Shown here: positions 24,203-32,568 of the stretch, piece after piece
Layout of the letters: each line of letters opens with the position of its first letter
Numbering within the stretch: the stretch's first letter is position 1
From: Exiguobacterium sibiricum 7-3
Lineage (GTDB): Bacteria; Bacillota; Bacilli; Exiguobacteriales; Exiguobacteriaceae
Reading direction: 5' to 3'
NCBI RefSeq assembly: GCF_000620865.1
Contig: NZ_KK211190.1
Span: 1,749,971 to 1,813,970 of the forward strand
Length of the DNA stretch: 64,000 nucleotides
The notes under the pieces: generated by a model
Told to the model about the DNA's origin: nothing
What the model saw: the letters and a program-made list of their open reading frames with translations, nothing else
Database searches by the model: none
Position numbers and translations under genes: made by a program

Positions 24203-25102
24203 ATGGCCAAACGCCCTCTTACGCCCCGCGAATGTGAACTCGTCGTCAGCAGCCTCTACGTGATGGAGCTGATTCCATTCGAAGGAATCATGGAACGACT
24301 CGAATCAATCACACTCCGCGATATCATCGGACCGGTCGCTGCCGGCGAGATGTCCCGGGAGCAGGCTGCCGATGCCCTCGATCAATACATCAAAGTGCGC
24401 CGCCGCCGTTTCCGTAACGTCCCGCCGGAACACCTTTGGTCGCTCGACGACCGGATGGAGCAAGAAGCGTTACGGATGATCCGCAAACGTGCGCCGTTGA
24501 CGGCCGGTGAAAAACTCCAACCGAAAGCGATCCCGTTCGAAATGGGCGATACGGTCGAAATGACGGTGACGGAAGTCCAGGAACGTAACGGAAAAGTCAA
24601 CGTCATCGGCAAGGTCGGCCAAGTGACGGCCAAACTGCCCGTCGCCAACCGGCAAGCGGTCAAAAGCAGCAAGACGATGTCCGCCTGGATCACCGGAATC
24701 GAAAAGAAACCGGCCTTGATCCATCTGTCGACGTCCGATTACGGAAAACATCAACCGTCCGCTGACGTCAAAGAAGCCTATGTCACGGCCATTGCTTCAC
24801 TCCGGGAGTACTTCGAGACGATGACGGTCCCGTCGACGGAAGAAGTCGATCTCGCGAAGTCACTCTTCCAACGGATGATCCGCCGTGATCAAAACGACTG
24901 GTTCACGGTCTACGTCGCGATGGGACGTCCGCAGCTCGACCACGTCCGGCGCTGGGTCAAAGTCATCCAGATGCTCGGCAAGTCTCTTCGCGGTGACGAG
25001 GAAGCGACCCGTATGCTTGCCTCGCAAGAAGACCGGTTCTTCAAGGATGCCTTGCTCCGGGCGTGTCGGGCGGCTGAAAAAAACTTCTCGAACCCTATGT
25101 AA
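24203..25102 (+). CDS. Hypothetical protein with S1/OB-like central segment
   Basis: A 299-residue basic cytoplasmic protein in three parts. Residues ~1-100 are helical (MERLESITLRDIIGPVAAG, Arg-rich VRRRRFRNVPPE). Residues ~112-180 read as a beta-barrel like an S1/OB domain (GDTVEMTVTEVQERNGKVNV, then ALIHLST). Residues ~185-299 are helical and basic. The S1 likeness suggests nucleic acid binding; this is inference only. The ribosome site GGAAAGGA is well placed. It ends at its own hairpin terminator. Confidence 0.65.
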   Translation: MAKRPLTPRECELVVSSLYVMELIPFEGIMERLESITLRDIIGPVAAGEMSREQAADALDQYIKVRRRRFRNVPPEHLWSLDDRMEQEALRMIRKRAPLTAGEKLQPKAIPFEMGDTVEMTVTEVQERNGKVNVIGKVGQVTAKLPVANRQAVKSSKTMSAWITGIEKKPALIHLSTSDYGKHQPSADVKEAYVTAIASLREYFETMTVPSTEEVDLAKSLFQRMIRRDQNDWFTVYVAMGRPQLDHVRRWVKVIQMLGKSLRGDEEATRMLASQEDRFFKDALLRACRAAEKNFSNPM

Positions 25103-25160
25103 TGCTTTCGACTACAAGGAAGCCTTTTCCTCGTCTGTTTCCAAAATCATTTTTTCAATG

Positions 25161-25200
25161 ACGGTCCCTTCATCTGCTTCTACGGTGAGGGACCGTTTTG
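25161..25200 (+). terminator. Terminator of the 24203 gene
   Basis: The stem ACGGTCCCTTCA / TGAGGGACCGT is followed by TTTTG. It lies ~60 bases after the stop. Confidence 0.6.
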
Positions 25201-25208
25201 TCGTCTAC

Positions 25209-25242
25209 CAAAAAAAAGACCGCCGGCGTCGGCCGGCGGTCT
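25209..25242 (-). terminator. Terminator of the 25249 gene
   Basis: An 11-bp GC-rich stem AGACCGCCGGC / GCCGGCGGTCT is followed on the minus strand by eight Ts. Confidence 0.85.
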
Positions 25243-25248
25243 AACGAA

Positions 25249-25671
25249 TTATGTGATATCAACTGTTGATTCAAGTGCCCGGCAGGTCCGGCGCACGGTC
25301 GGAAGGAAATCCGTCCGTTTGGCGACCCCACCCTCAATCAAAAAGTGCTGGATGCCTTTCGTACGTTGAATGGCCGTCAAGACGGTGACCAGTTCGATGA
25401 ACCAGTTCGAAATCAATTCCACGACCTGTTCATCAAATGCTGCTGCTCCATACACATCATACCCGTTCTCGCAGAGATGGTTCGGGAAACGTTCCTTGAA
25501 CCGAAAAATCAGTGTAGCCGTTGTTGGAATGTAAAAGTGATCGAAGATGATCCGTTGTTCTTGATCTGTTTCTTTCTCCGTCAGTCCATCCATCATCAAC
25601 TTCGGTTGACTCCCGATATTCAGAGTCCAACTTGTTTTCTTTCGTTCGCCAGTGGAAGTGATCGTTCGCAT
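25249..25671 (-). CDS. Hypothetical protein under probable catabolite control
   Basis: Soluble, about 140 residues: RKKTSWTLNIGSQPKLMMDG, then an alpha/beta middle (YIPTTATLIFRFKERF) and a helical AFDEQVVELISNWFIELVTVL. Family not recognised. AAAGGAG sits directly before an ATG at 25683 (too close) and 12 bases before the ATG at 25671, so I take the latter with caution. A cre-like palindrome lies just upstream of the ribosome site. Confidence 0.6.
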   Translation of the reverse strand: MRTITSTGERKKTSWTLNIGSQPKLMMDGLTEKETDQEQRIIFDHFYIPTTATLIFRFKERFPNHLCENGYDVYGAAAFDEQVVELISNWFIELVTVLTAIQRTKGIQHFLIEGGVAKRTDFLPTVRRTCRALESTVDIT

Positions 25672-25694
25672 GGTTTCGTCCATCTCCTTTGATG

Positions 25695-25708
25695 TGTAAG
25701 CGTTTACC
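25695..25708 (-). promoter_or_regulatory. cre-like palindrome
   Basis: TGTAAGCGTTTACC matches TGTNANCGNTNNCA at 13 of 14 positions and is nearly a full palindrome. It lies immediately upstream of the ribosome site of the 25249 gene. Confidence 0.55.
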
Positions 25709-26027
25709 TCTTCATTTTACAAGCCCATCGACGATTCCTGCAACCGTCAAAATCTTAAAAAATGAACGATGACTTCATCTGACATTCAGTCTATCAAATT
25801 TCGCTTGTTTTGACGATGTCAGTAATTAACAACTTCTTTACTCGTTACAACCAGATTTAATCGGAAACCCCTTCTTAAAATGAAGCTTTGCGACAGGATT
25901 TCCGTTATTCTCTCGTAGCATGTGACCGCTCTCACCGTTGCACGGGAACGGACTTCACAAAAAAACTATTAGCCGCTTGCGAAATATGATACCATTCAGT
26001 GGAATCACAGAAAGAGGAGAGAACAAA
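25709..26027. other. Intergenic region between divergent genes
   Basis: About 320 bases with no open frame that has a ribosome site. It must hold the promoter of the lytic transglycosylase gene and probably that of the cre-linked gene. I see no strong consensus promoter, riboswitch or tRNA. Confidence 0.4.
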
Positions 26028-26711
26028 ATGCGAAAAGTTTTTCGATTAAGCATCTTGTTCGTACTGATCGTCCTCATCGGTAGTAGCATCATCTACTGGC
26101 AAAACCGGGAACGTGTCCAAAATGAACTGTATCGCACCTATTATGGACAGTACGGTGTCCCAGCCGAGAATATCGACATCTACGAACAAGCCGGTGACCG
26201 CTACGAGGTCGATTGGAAGTTACTTGCCGCGATTCATCGCGTCGAGACGATCTTCTCGAAATCGTCCGCCATGCAGTCTTCCGTCGGTGCAATCGGCCCT
26301 TTCCAGTTCATGCCGAAGACATGGGTCGGTTGGGGGTATGAAGGCGGAACGTCACTTGGCGACATCGAGCATGACGGGATTGACTTGACCGATCCGGAAG
26401 CCATCAAACAATATGGCGGACTTGGTGTCGATGCGAACGGAGACGGCAAAGCCGATCCGACGGATTTGACGGACAGCGCTCACACGGCCGCGAAGTACCT
26501 CAATCAGCACGACGTCACGACACGCTCTGACCGAGGAACGCTTGAATCTGCCCTGTTTGAATACAATCGCAGTGAACAGTATGTCATTGACGTCCTCGAC
26601 CAATACGATGCCTATCAACAACAAATCGAGCCGATTGATGCGAACGATCTCGATTTCAAGAAACAGACACTTGCCCAACTCCTTCGCATCAGTTTACGTT
26701 TGACCAACTAA
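26028..26711 (+). CDS. Membrane-anchored lytic transglycosylase
   Basis: An N-terminal signal anchor (residues ~6-25) is followed by an SLT/MltB-like domain: WKLLAAIHRVET (catalytic Glu), SSVGAIGPFQFMP, then the calcium-loop-like GVDANGDGKADPTDLTDSAHTAAKYL and a late ALFEYNRSEQYVIDVL. It cleaves peptidoglycan glycan strands to 1,6-anhydro products outside the membrane. GAGGAGAG lies 7-10 bases before the ATG at 26028; the longer frame to 25938 lacks a site. The DUF1643 gene follows 14 bases later, so they are probably co-transcribed. Confidence 0.88.
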   Translation: MRKVFRLSILFVLIVLIGSSIIYWQNRERVQNELYRTYYGQYGVPAENIDIYEQAGDRYEVDWKLLAAIHRVETIFSKSSAMQSSVGAIGPFQFMPKTWVGWGYEGGTSLGDIEHDGIDLTDPEAIKQYGGLGVDANGDGKADPTDLTDSAHTAAKYLNQHDVTTRSDRGTLESALFEYNRSEQYVIDVLDQYDAYQQQIEPIDANDLDFKKQTLAQLLRISLRLTN

Positions 26712-26725
26712 AAGGAGGCACCACC

Positions 26726-27307
26726 ATGACACAACCCGATCGTTCGTCCTTGACGATTGAGGAATCGTCGATCCGCGTCCAAACGACGTTTGACGAAGCA
26801 AAAACAAAACGCTATCTGCGGAGTTACATCTTTGACGACGTGACGGACGGCGCATACGTCGCCGCCCTGATTTACACGCCGCGGACGACGGATGCCTTTT
26901 TATCCGGGACGACGACGCAACGCGCGTATAATTTGATGAAAAAGCATATCGAAGATCCGATCAAACAATACGACATCATCAGTCTGATGCCGGACCTGCT
27001 CGTCAGCGAAGACTTGCCGTTCGCGCAAGCCAGTTTCGACGAAATCAATTACGAGTTCGTCGAACAGACGTTACGTCAGGTCAAGGAGACGAATGGTGTC
27101 GTCTTGTGCGGCTGGGGTTCGCCCGGTCGCCTGATGCACCATTTGCCGGCCTACGAAAAGCTGTTTGACCAGTATGCCGACGTTCTGTATTGTTCCGGCA
27201 TCACCTCAAAAGGGGAACCGAACCATCTCCGGTTGACCGTCGACGACAGTCCGATGATCACCTATCAGGATATGAAGTTAAAAGCGAAGAAGTTAAAGCG
27301 TAAATGA
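26726..27307 (+). CDS. DUF1643-like protein
   Basis: A 193-residue soluble protein. The N-terminus (TKRYLRSYIFDD) precedes a YNLMKKHIEDPIKQYDIISLMPDLLVSED stretch. The C-terminal pattern GVVLCGWGSPGRLMHH followed by CSGITSKGEPNHLRL resembles the end of DUF1643. The molecular role is unknown. AAAGGAGG lies 8 bases before the ATG. Confidence 0.68.
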   Translation: MTQPDRSSLTIEESSIRVQTTFDEAKTKRYLRSYIFDDVTDGAYVAALIYTPRTTDAFLSGTTTQRAYNLMKKHIEDPIKQYDIISLMPDLLVSEDLPFAQASFDEINYEFVEQTLRQVKETNGVVLCGWGSPGRLMHHLPAYEKLFDQYADVLYCSGITSKGEPNHLRLTVDDSPMITYQDMKLKAKKLKRK

Positions 27308-27316
27308 TAGTACTTT

Positions 27317-27358
27317 AAAGGTGTTCTTTCCGTCAGTTGCGGAAGAACACCTTTCTTG
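27317..27358 (+). terminator. Terminator
   Basis: A 15-bp stem AAAGGTGTTCTTTCCG / CGGAAGAACACCTTT ends in CTTGT after the DUF1643-like gene. Confidence 0.75.
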
Positions 27359-27426
27359 TATACTGTTTTTTTATATCTTGCAAAAATGCTACCAATTAAA
27401 TACTACTAGAAAGAAGGTTAGATACT

Positions 27427-28224
27427 TTGAAGTTTTGGAATGAAGAGGAAGAGTTGAAAGCACCTGCTTTACTTAAAGCGGACATCCACAGGATTCAACA
27501 GGAACTTGCTGGTCATTTTCCTGAAGCCTACATAGAAAAATTATCAGAACAAAATGGAGGATCTGTCGTTTTTAATGCTGTTTCAGTGGATTTTGAAAAC
27601 ACTTGGTCAGATCAGGACACTCAACCGTTTTTGCCCTTCTCCTTCATACAACCGTTATCTTACGATGTTTACCAATCAAACGTAGGTACTTTACGAGAAT
27701 GGGATGTAACCGGAAAAAAGATGATTTTTGCCAATGGTGGTGGCAGTTACTTCTACTATTTCAATTTTGAAGACAATGCACACGAACCGTCCGTCTGGTG
27801 TCTGGATATCTCAGTTATTTCTAATCATTTTGTGGCAAGCTCCTTTGACGAATTACTGATGAAGTTGTCTGTCCAGGAAGGTGAACCGATTGATGCAACT
27901 GACGCTTCTGTGAGTTTTTTGACGATGGAAGAAATCCTTGAATTAATTAATCACGGCGATGAGGATGACACTTTACTTGCGCACTCCCATTGGATGGTGA
28001 TTGGTCAAGAACCGGAACGATTGGTACGTGAATTGATGCAACGGATTGAACAGAGTAATAATGAAGATCAGATTGACAGTTATGCGGGATACCTAGCCGA
28101 GACAATGATCAATCATTCAGAAAAACTGAAGAATTCTCTTGAAGACGTCATCGACTTATTGAAGAGCAAACATCTTATTACAGATTTGAGTGATCTTATC
28201 GAATGGTTGGATGAAGAAATGTGA
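27427..28224 (+). CDS. SMI1/KNR4 (SUKH) family protein
   Basis: SUKH pattern in the first ~140 residues: LAGHFPEAYIEKLSEQNGG, LPFSFIQPLSYDVYQSN, KMIFANGGGSYFYYFNFED. A helical C-terminal half follows (LMQRIEQSNNEDQIDSYAGYLAETM) with no clear relation to the other two SUKH proteins here. The start is TTG with AAGAAGG 9 bases upstream. It is a single-gene unit between two terminators. A toxin-immunity role is possible by family but no partner is visible. Confidence 0.75.
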   Translation: MKFWNEEEELKAPALLKADIHRIQQELAGHFPEAYIEKLSEQNGGSVVFNAVSVDFENTWSDQDTQPFLPFSFIQPLSYDVYQSNVGTLREWDVTGKKMIFANGGGSYFYYFNFEDNAHEPSVWCLDISVISNHFVASSFDELLMKLSVQEGEPIDATDASVSFLTMEEILELINHGDEDDTLLAHSHWMVIGQEPERLVRELMQRIEQSNNEDQIDSYAGYLAETMINHSEKLKNSLEDVIDLLKSKHLITDLSDLIEWLDEEM

Positions 28225-28287
28225 CAAAAACGGATCTTGAAGTTTTGTGCAATGCTGATTGACCAATTGATGTTTGCATAAAAAAGA

Positions 28288-28316
28288 AGCGATGGACGTG
28301 TCCATCGCTACTTTTG
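28288..28316. terminator. Bidirectional terminator
   Basis: The perfect stem AGCGATGGA / TCCATCGCT lies between convergent genes, with a T-rich flank on both strands. Confidence 0.75.
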
Positions 28317-28407
28317 TCCTGTTTGCAAATCTCACTACTCTTCATCCGACTCCTACAGGGAAAAGCGGATGAAAAGACAGTGAGATATCGCAATAACTCA
28401 ATTGTTT

Positions 28408-30783
28408 TTAGAACAACATGATCTCAAGCAGGCAGTCGACGAGATCCTTCTCAAGATTTAGCGCCTGCAACTGATGCATCAAGTTGACCGGTTCCAAACG
28501 TTGGGACAACAACCGGTACAAACGGTCCTTCAGATCATAGCCGATCTCCGCCTGATCAAGGAACGTATACAACCGTTCCATCCGGTTATCGTTCGTCGAC
28601 ATGTCGACCTGAAGCGACAAGACTTGCGTCTCACCGAGTTCACCAAGATCAACCGACAATGATTGAGTCTGATGATCATAACGGCTCGGCAGGACTTTCC
28701 CGTCCCGTGAGACGTGTCCTTCGTTGACACCACGCAAGATCAGTGTCACTTCACGTTTTTCCGGCAACAACTCCCGTTTGCCGAACGGGGTCGCAATCGT
28801 CAAAGTCCGGGCCGCCCAGTCGAGTTCAAATGCCGTCTCGACATTTTCCCCGTCCCGGTGCGCGACACCGACATTGTCATCTTCAAACAATGTGAACCGG
28901 TTTGACGCCCCCGGGAAGACAAGCAGTTCGAGATGATCCGGATTATCGAGCGCATTCGAATGTTCGAGGTGCTGACCGAGCGGAACAATTGCGCCGGCTT
29001 TCGCGAGCACCCCTTGATCGTCAAGCTTTCGGAACAGACGCATCTGTTTGCCGCCCGTATAACGGTGACCGGTGAAGAAATCAAACCATTCGCCTTCCGG
29101 CAACCAGGCCGTCGTCGCTGCGACGTGCAGCTTCGGATTCATCGGTTCGACGATCGGTGTGACCATCAATTCCGTCCCGAAGTAATACTGGTTCGGAACG
29201 GCATACGCCAGTTCCTCTTCCGGATGTTCGTAATACATCGGCGAGACGAGCGGTAAGCCGTCAAAGTGATTGCGGGCGTTCATCGTATAGATGTACGGCA
29301 CGAGCTGATGACGAAGTCGTAAATACTTCTTCATCACTTGTTCCGACTCGACCGAGTACCGCCACGGCTCTTTCCCGTTGAAGATACTCATCGTACTGTG
29401 CAGACGCATAATCGGGCTGAAGACGCCGTACTGGAGCCAACGCGTCGACAGTTCGTCGTCCTTCTCCCCACGCTGGTGACCGCCGATATCATGACTCCAC
29501 CAGCCGTAGCCGATGTTTGAGGCCGTCGCCGTGAAATACGGTTGGAATTTCAGCGATGCCCAGGAAATCAACGTATCGCCCGAGAAACCGACCGGATAGC
29601 GGTGACTGCCGGGTCCGGCATACCGCGAGAAGATCAACGGACGATTGCCGTCCCGCGCGATGTCGAGGGCATGGTAATGATTGAGCATCCAGAGCGGATC
29701 AAGCCCCTTCATCTTCGAGTTTGCGCCCTGTTGCCAGTCAATCCACCAGAAGTCGACCCCATCGGCTTCATGCGGGTGATGCAGCTTCGTAAAATAGTTT
29801 TCGATGAAATCGCGGTCTGAGAAGTCGAACGGAATCCGGTCTTCCGTATCCGGGTCAACCCCCATCGCAACAGCCATCGCCTCATACGCTTCTTCGAATC
29901 CACGGACACCGTCGGCCGGGTGCAGGTTGAGTGTCACCATCCGGTCGTCATCCTTTAACCATTGCAGGAACCCTTTTGGATCCGGGAACAGATCGCGGTT
30001 CCACGTGTAGCCTGTCCAGCCGCTGCCGTATTTCTCCGGAATGTCCGTCACGTGCCAGTCCATGTCGATGACGCTGACCGAAAACGGGACGTCCTCTGCC
30101 TTGAAGCGGGTCATCAAATCCTTGTATTCTTTTTCGTTATAGCGCCAGTAGCGGCTCCACCAGTTCCCGAGCACTTGCCGCGGTAACATCGGAGTCGGAC
30201 CGGTCAACCGGTAAAAGTCTTTTAATGCCTGTTTGTAGTCGTGACCATAACCGAAATAATAGATGTCCTGCGCCCCTTCTTGACGGGGTTCGACGAAATG
30301 GTCTTCCGTCAGGACGAATGACGCCGAGTCATCGATGGCCGCATAGCCTTGACGGGAGATGATTCCTTCTTCGAGCGGAATCTCACCGTCGGCATGATCA
30401 AGCGTCCGCGCCGTCCCTTTGAGGGTCCGGAGCGGTCCGCCGTACGTGTAGCGGCTGTAATACGTACTGAAGTTTCCAAGGACGTCGATGTAGAGGGTGT
30501 TCGACGCAAACGGTCCTTTTGTATAATGCAAATGGACGTGTTCCGTGATGATTTGCAACTCCGTTTCGTCTTCGACGATCCGGTACGACGGCACCGGGAA
30601 ATCACGGTACCAAACGGTTTGCGTCGGCCGATCTTCGAATTGTCCGTCCGCTGCGTACTCGAGTCGAATTAGGCGACTGGTGAGAACGGTGAAGCGGTAT
30701 GTGTCGCCTTGGACAATTGCTTCCGGTCGTGCCAATGGTTTCATGTCTCGGGTATAGAAATGGGATTCGTCAATTGTGCGCAT
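28408..30783 (-). CDS. GH31 family alpha-glycosidase
   Basis: A 791-residue enzyme with the GH31 layout: N-terminal beta-sandwich (~15-210), (beta/alpha)8 barrel (~220-560) with the nucleophile region DFWWIDWQQG and the acid/base region FSGDTL, then beta-sandwich domains. It likely acts on alpha-glucosides in the cytoplasm (no signal peptide). The last ~65 residues form a separate helical tail (MERLYTFLDQAEIGYDLKDR and on) unusual for the family. No good ribosome site precedes the only in-frame ATG; the nearest AAGGGCG is about 18 bases off. A cre site lies upstream. Confidence 0.9.
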   Translation of the reverse strand: MRTIDESHFYTRDMKPLARPEAIVQGDTYRFTVLTSRLIRLEYAADGQFEDRPTQTVWYRDFPVPSYRIVEDETELQIITEHVHLHYTKGPFASNTLYIDVLGNFSTYYSRYTYGGPLRTLKGTARTLDHADGEIPLEEGIISRQGYAAIDDSASFVLTEDHFVEPRQEGAQDIYYFGYGHDYKQALKDFYRLTGPTPMLPRQVLGNWWSRYWRYNEKEYKDLMTRFKAEDVPFSVSVIDMDWHVTDIPEKYGSGWTGYTWNRDLFPDPKGFLQWLKDDDRMVTLNLHPADGVRGFEEAYEAMAVAMGVDPDTEDRIPFDFSDRDFIENYFTKLHHPHEADGVDFWWIDWQQGANSKMKGLDPLWMLNHYHALDIARDGNRPLIFSRYAGPGSHRYPVGFSGDTLISWASLKFQPYFTATASNIGYGWWSHDIGGHQRGEKDDELSTRWLQYGVFSPIMRLHSTMSIFNGKEPWRYSVESEQVMKKYLRLRHQLVPYIYTMNARNHFDGLPLVSPMYYEHPEEELAYAVPNQYYFGTELMVTPIVEPMNPKLHVAATTAWLPEGEWFDFFTGHRYTGGKQMRLFRKLDDQGVLAKAGAIVPLGQHLEHSNALDNPDHLELLVFPGASNRFTLFEDDNVGVAHRDGENVETAFELDWAARTLTIATPFGKRELLPEKREVTLILRGVNEGHVSRDGKVLPSRYDHQTQSLSVDLGELGETQVLSLQVDMSTNDNRMERLYTFLDQAEIGYDLKDRLYRLLSQRLEPVNLMHQLQALNLEKDLVDCLLEIMLF

Positions 30784-30833
30784 ACGGGATCAGGACGCGA
30801 ACGCCCTTGTCACTTCCTTCCAAAAATTAAGTG

Positions 30834-30847
30834 TGCAACCGATTACA
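30834..30847 (-). promoter_or_regulatory. cre site upstream of the GH31 gene
   Basis: On the minus strand TGTAATCGGTTGCA fits TGTNANCGNTNNCA at every position. It lies 50 bases before the start codon and just after a TATACA-like -10, so CcpA could repress the gene. Confidence 0.6.
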
Positions 30848-30894
30848 CTATTAGTGTATAAGAGTTGTTGTTCCCGTTTCAAGTGACAGTTAAT

Positions 30895-30936
30895 CAAAAA
30901 ACGCACCAGTCCTTTGAAAATCAAGGACGATGCGCT
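30895..30936 (-). terminator. Terminator of the cardiolipin synthase gene
   Basis: The stem GCGCATCGTCCTT / AAGGACTGGTGCG is followed on the minus strand by six Ts. Confidence 0.8.
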
Positions 30937-30941
30937 TGTGA

Positions 30942-32465
30942 TCATAACAATGGTGAAATCAAACGGGAGAACGATTCAAAGATCCGGAACCGCATCGGAC
31001 GTTTGACATAATCCGCCGAAGACAACTGAATCGAGACGTCGAAATCATCGATGAAATCGCGTTCGAGCCGGGCCGCACTCTCGGAATCATACATAAAGGC
31101 CATCAGTTCGTAGTTCAAAACGAAGCTCCGGATATCCATGTTCGCCGTTCCGACGACGGCAATCTTTCCATCGACGAGGAACAGTTTGGCATGGATGAAG
31201 TGCCGGTTATACGTATAAATTTTGACTCCATCTTTTAACAAAGGTCCGAAATAGGACCGGGTTCCATAGTAGGAGGTAAAACTGTCTCCCTTACCCGGTG
31301 TTAAAATCCGGACGTCCAGTCCTGCACGGGCCGCGAGACGCAGCAATGTCATCGTCTCGTTATCCGGAATCAGATACGGAGTCGAAATCCAGATCGACCG
31401 CTGTGCCGAGATGATGGCAGCAATTAACGCGTTCCGGATGGCCGGATCTTTTGACGTCGGTCCACTCGTCACGACCTGGACTGCACCGTCCGACTCGACA
31501 TCATGTTTCGGGAAGTAATGTTCGATTGCGCCCTCACCAGCAAACGTTTCCCACGTATCACTGCCTTCGAGATGGGCGTATAACCAATCATCGAGGAACG
31601 TCGCCTGCAATTCCTTGACGGCCCGTCCTTCGAGCCGAAGGTGGGTATCGCGCCAAAAACCGAACTTCTTACTTTTCCCGTCGTACTCGTCGCCGACGTT
31701 CAGTCCACCGGTAAAGCCGATCTTCCCGTCAATGACGACGATTTTCCGGTGATTGCGGAAGTTCGCCGTGAAGATGAATAACGGACTTGAAATCGGGTCG
31801 TAGGCGGCAATCTTCGCCCCGGCTTCCCGGAGCGGTTTTAAAAAGCCTTCCCCGAGCATGTAACTCCCGAGCCCGTCAAACATGAACCGGACTTCGACAC
31901 CGGCGTTTAACCGGTCAATCAATGCTTCGCGGATTGCCTGTCCGGTCTCATCGTTCCGGTAAATGTAGTATTGGATGTGGACATGATGCTGCGCGGAACG
32001 AATCATCCGGAGAATTTCCGGGAACGTCTCGTTACCGTTCGTCAGGATTTGACTGGCAGTATGGACATCAACGCCACCGCCGCCAAAGTTCCGAATCGTA
32101 TTGGCCAGCTTCAGGTGATTCGGCGGCAACTCACTGACCGCAAGCGACCGGACGGGACGAATTGCCTGTTTCAGCAATGTCCGCTCGTCATGCGATCGCC
32201 GGTTCCGGCGGCGGCGGCGCGGATTGCGCCCGAACATCATCCAGATGATGACGCCAAGAATCGGTAAGAAAATCAAAACTAAAAACCAGGCAATCGTCGA
32301 TTCCGCTGTCCGGTTTTCGATGAAGATAATCATGATGACGGCAAGCGGTACGACGGTCGCGGAAATCGTCAGCACATAAAATAAATAGCCCAATTGGTAT
32401 AGCCCCCAAATGATTCCACCGGCAACTAAAAACACGAGCGCGAACTGTAAAATCCGATTGCGCAC
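30942..32465 (-). CDS. cls: Cardiolipin synthase (phospholipase D family)
   Basis: Two N-terminal membrane helices (residues ~5-55) are followed by two PLD domains, each with an HKD motif: HRKIVVIDGKIGFTGGLN and HAKLFLVDGKIAVVGTANMD. Together they condense two phosphatidylglycerols to cardiolipin at the membrane. An Arg-rich patch (RRRRRNRRS) follows the second helix. The start is GTG at 32465, chosen because GAGGAGG lies 7 bases upstream; the open frame to 32543 has no ribosome site. The length of 507 fits the family. Confidence 0.93.
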   Translation of the reverse strand: MRNRILQFALVFLVAGGIIWGLYQLGYLFYVLTISATVVPLAVIMIIFIENRTAESTIAWFLVLIFLPILGVIIWMMFGRNPRRRRRNRRSHDERTLLKQAIRPVRSLAVSELPPNHLKLANTIRNFGGGGVDVHTASQILTNGNETFPEILRMIRSAQHHVHIQYYIYRNDETGQAIREALIDRLNAGVEVRFMFDGLGSYMLGEGFLKPLREAGAKIAAYDPISSPLFIFTANFRNHRKIVVIDGKIGFTGGLNVGDEYDGKSKKFGFWRDTHLRLEGRAVKELQATFLDDWLYAHLEGSDTWETFAGEGAIEHYFPKHDVESDGAVQVVTSGPTSKDPAIRNALIAAIISAQRSIWISTPYLIPDNETMTLLRLAARAGLDVRILTPGKGDSFTSYYGTRSYFGPLLKDGVKIYTYNRHFIHAKLFLVDGKIAVVGTANMDIRSFVLNYELMAFMYDSESAARLERDFIDDFDVSIQLSSADYVKRPMRFRIFESFSRLISPLL

Positions 32466-32527
32466 TAGACTTCCTCCTCTGCAACGTACTCTATTCTTTT
32501 CATTCCCTGTCTCCTTTAAAAATATAG

Positions 32528-32557
32528 CAAAAAAAGAAACCACGGATGTGATTTCTT
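32528..32557 (-). terminator. Terminator of the COG0523 gene
   Basis: The stem AAGAAATCAC / GTGGTTTCTT is followed on the minus strand by a T-run before the cls promoter region. Confidence 0.7.
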
Positions 32558-32568
32558 GAAAAGTTGAC

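Noticed and set aside
28408-30783. Many long open frames on the opposite strand of the GH31, 5'-nucleotidase, AdhE and SbcC genes
   Set aside because: They are antisense shadows rich in Arg/Ser/His without ribosome sites or family features.
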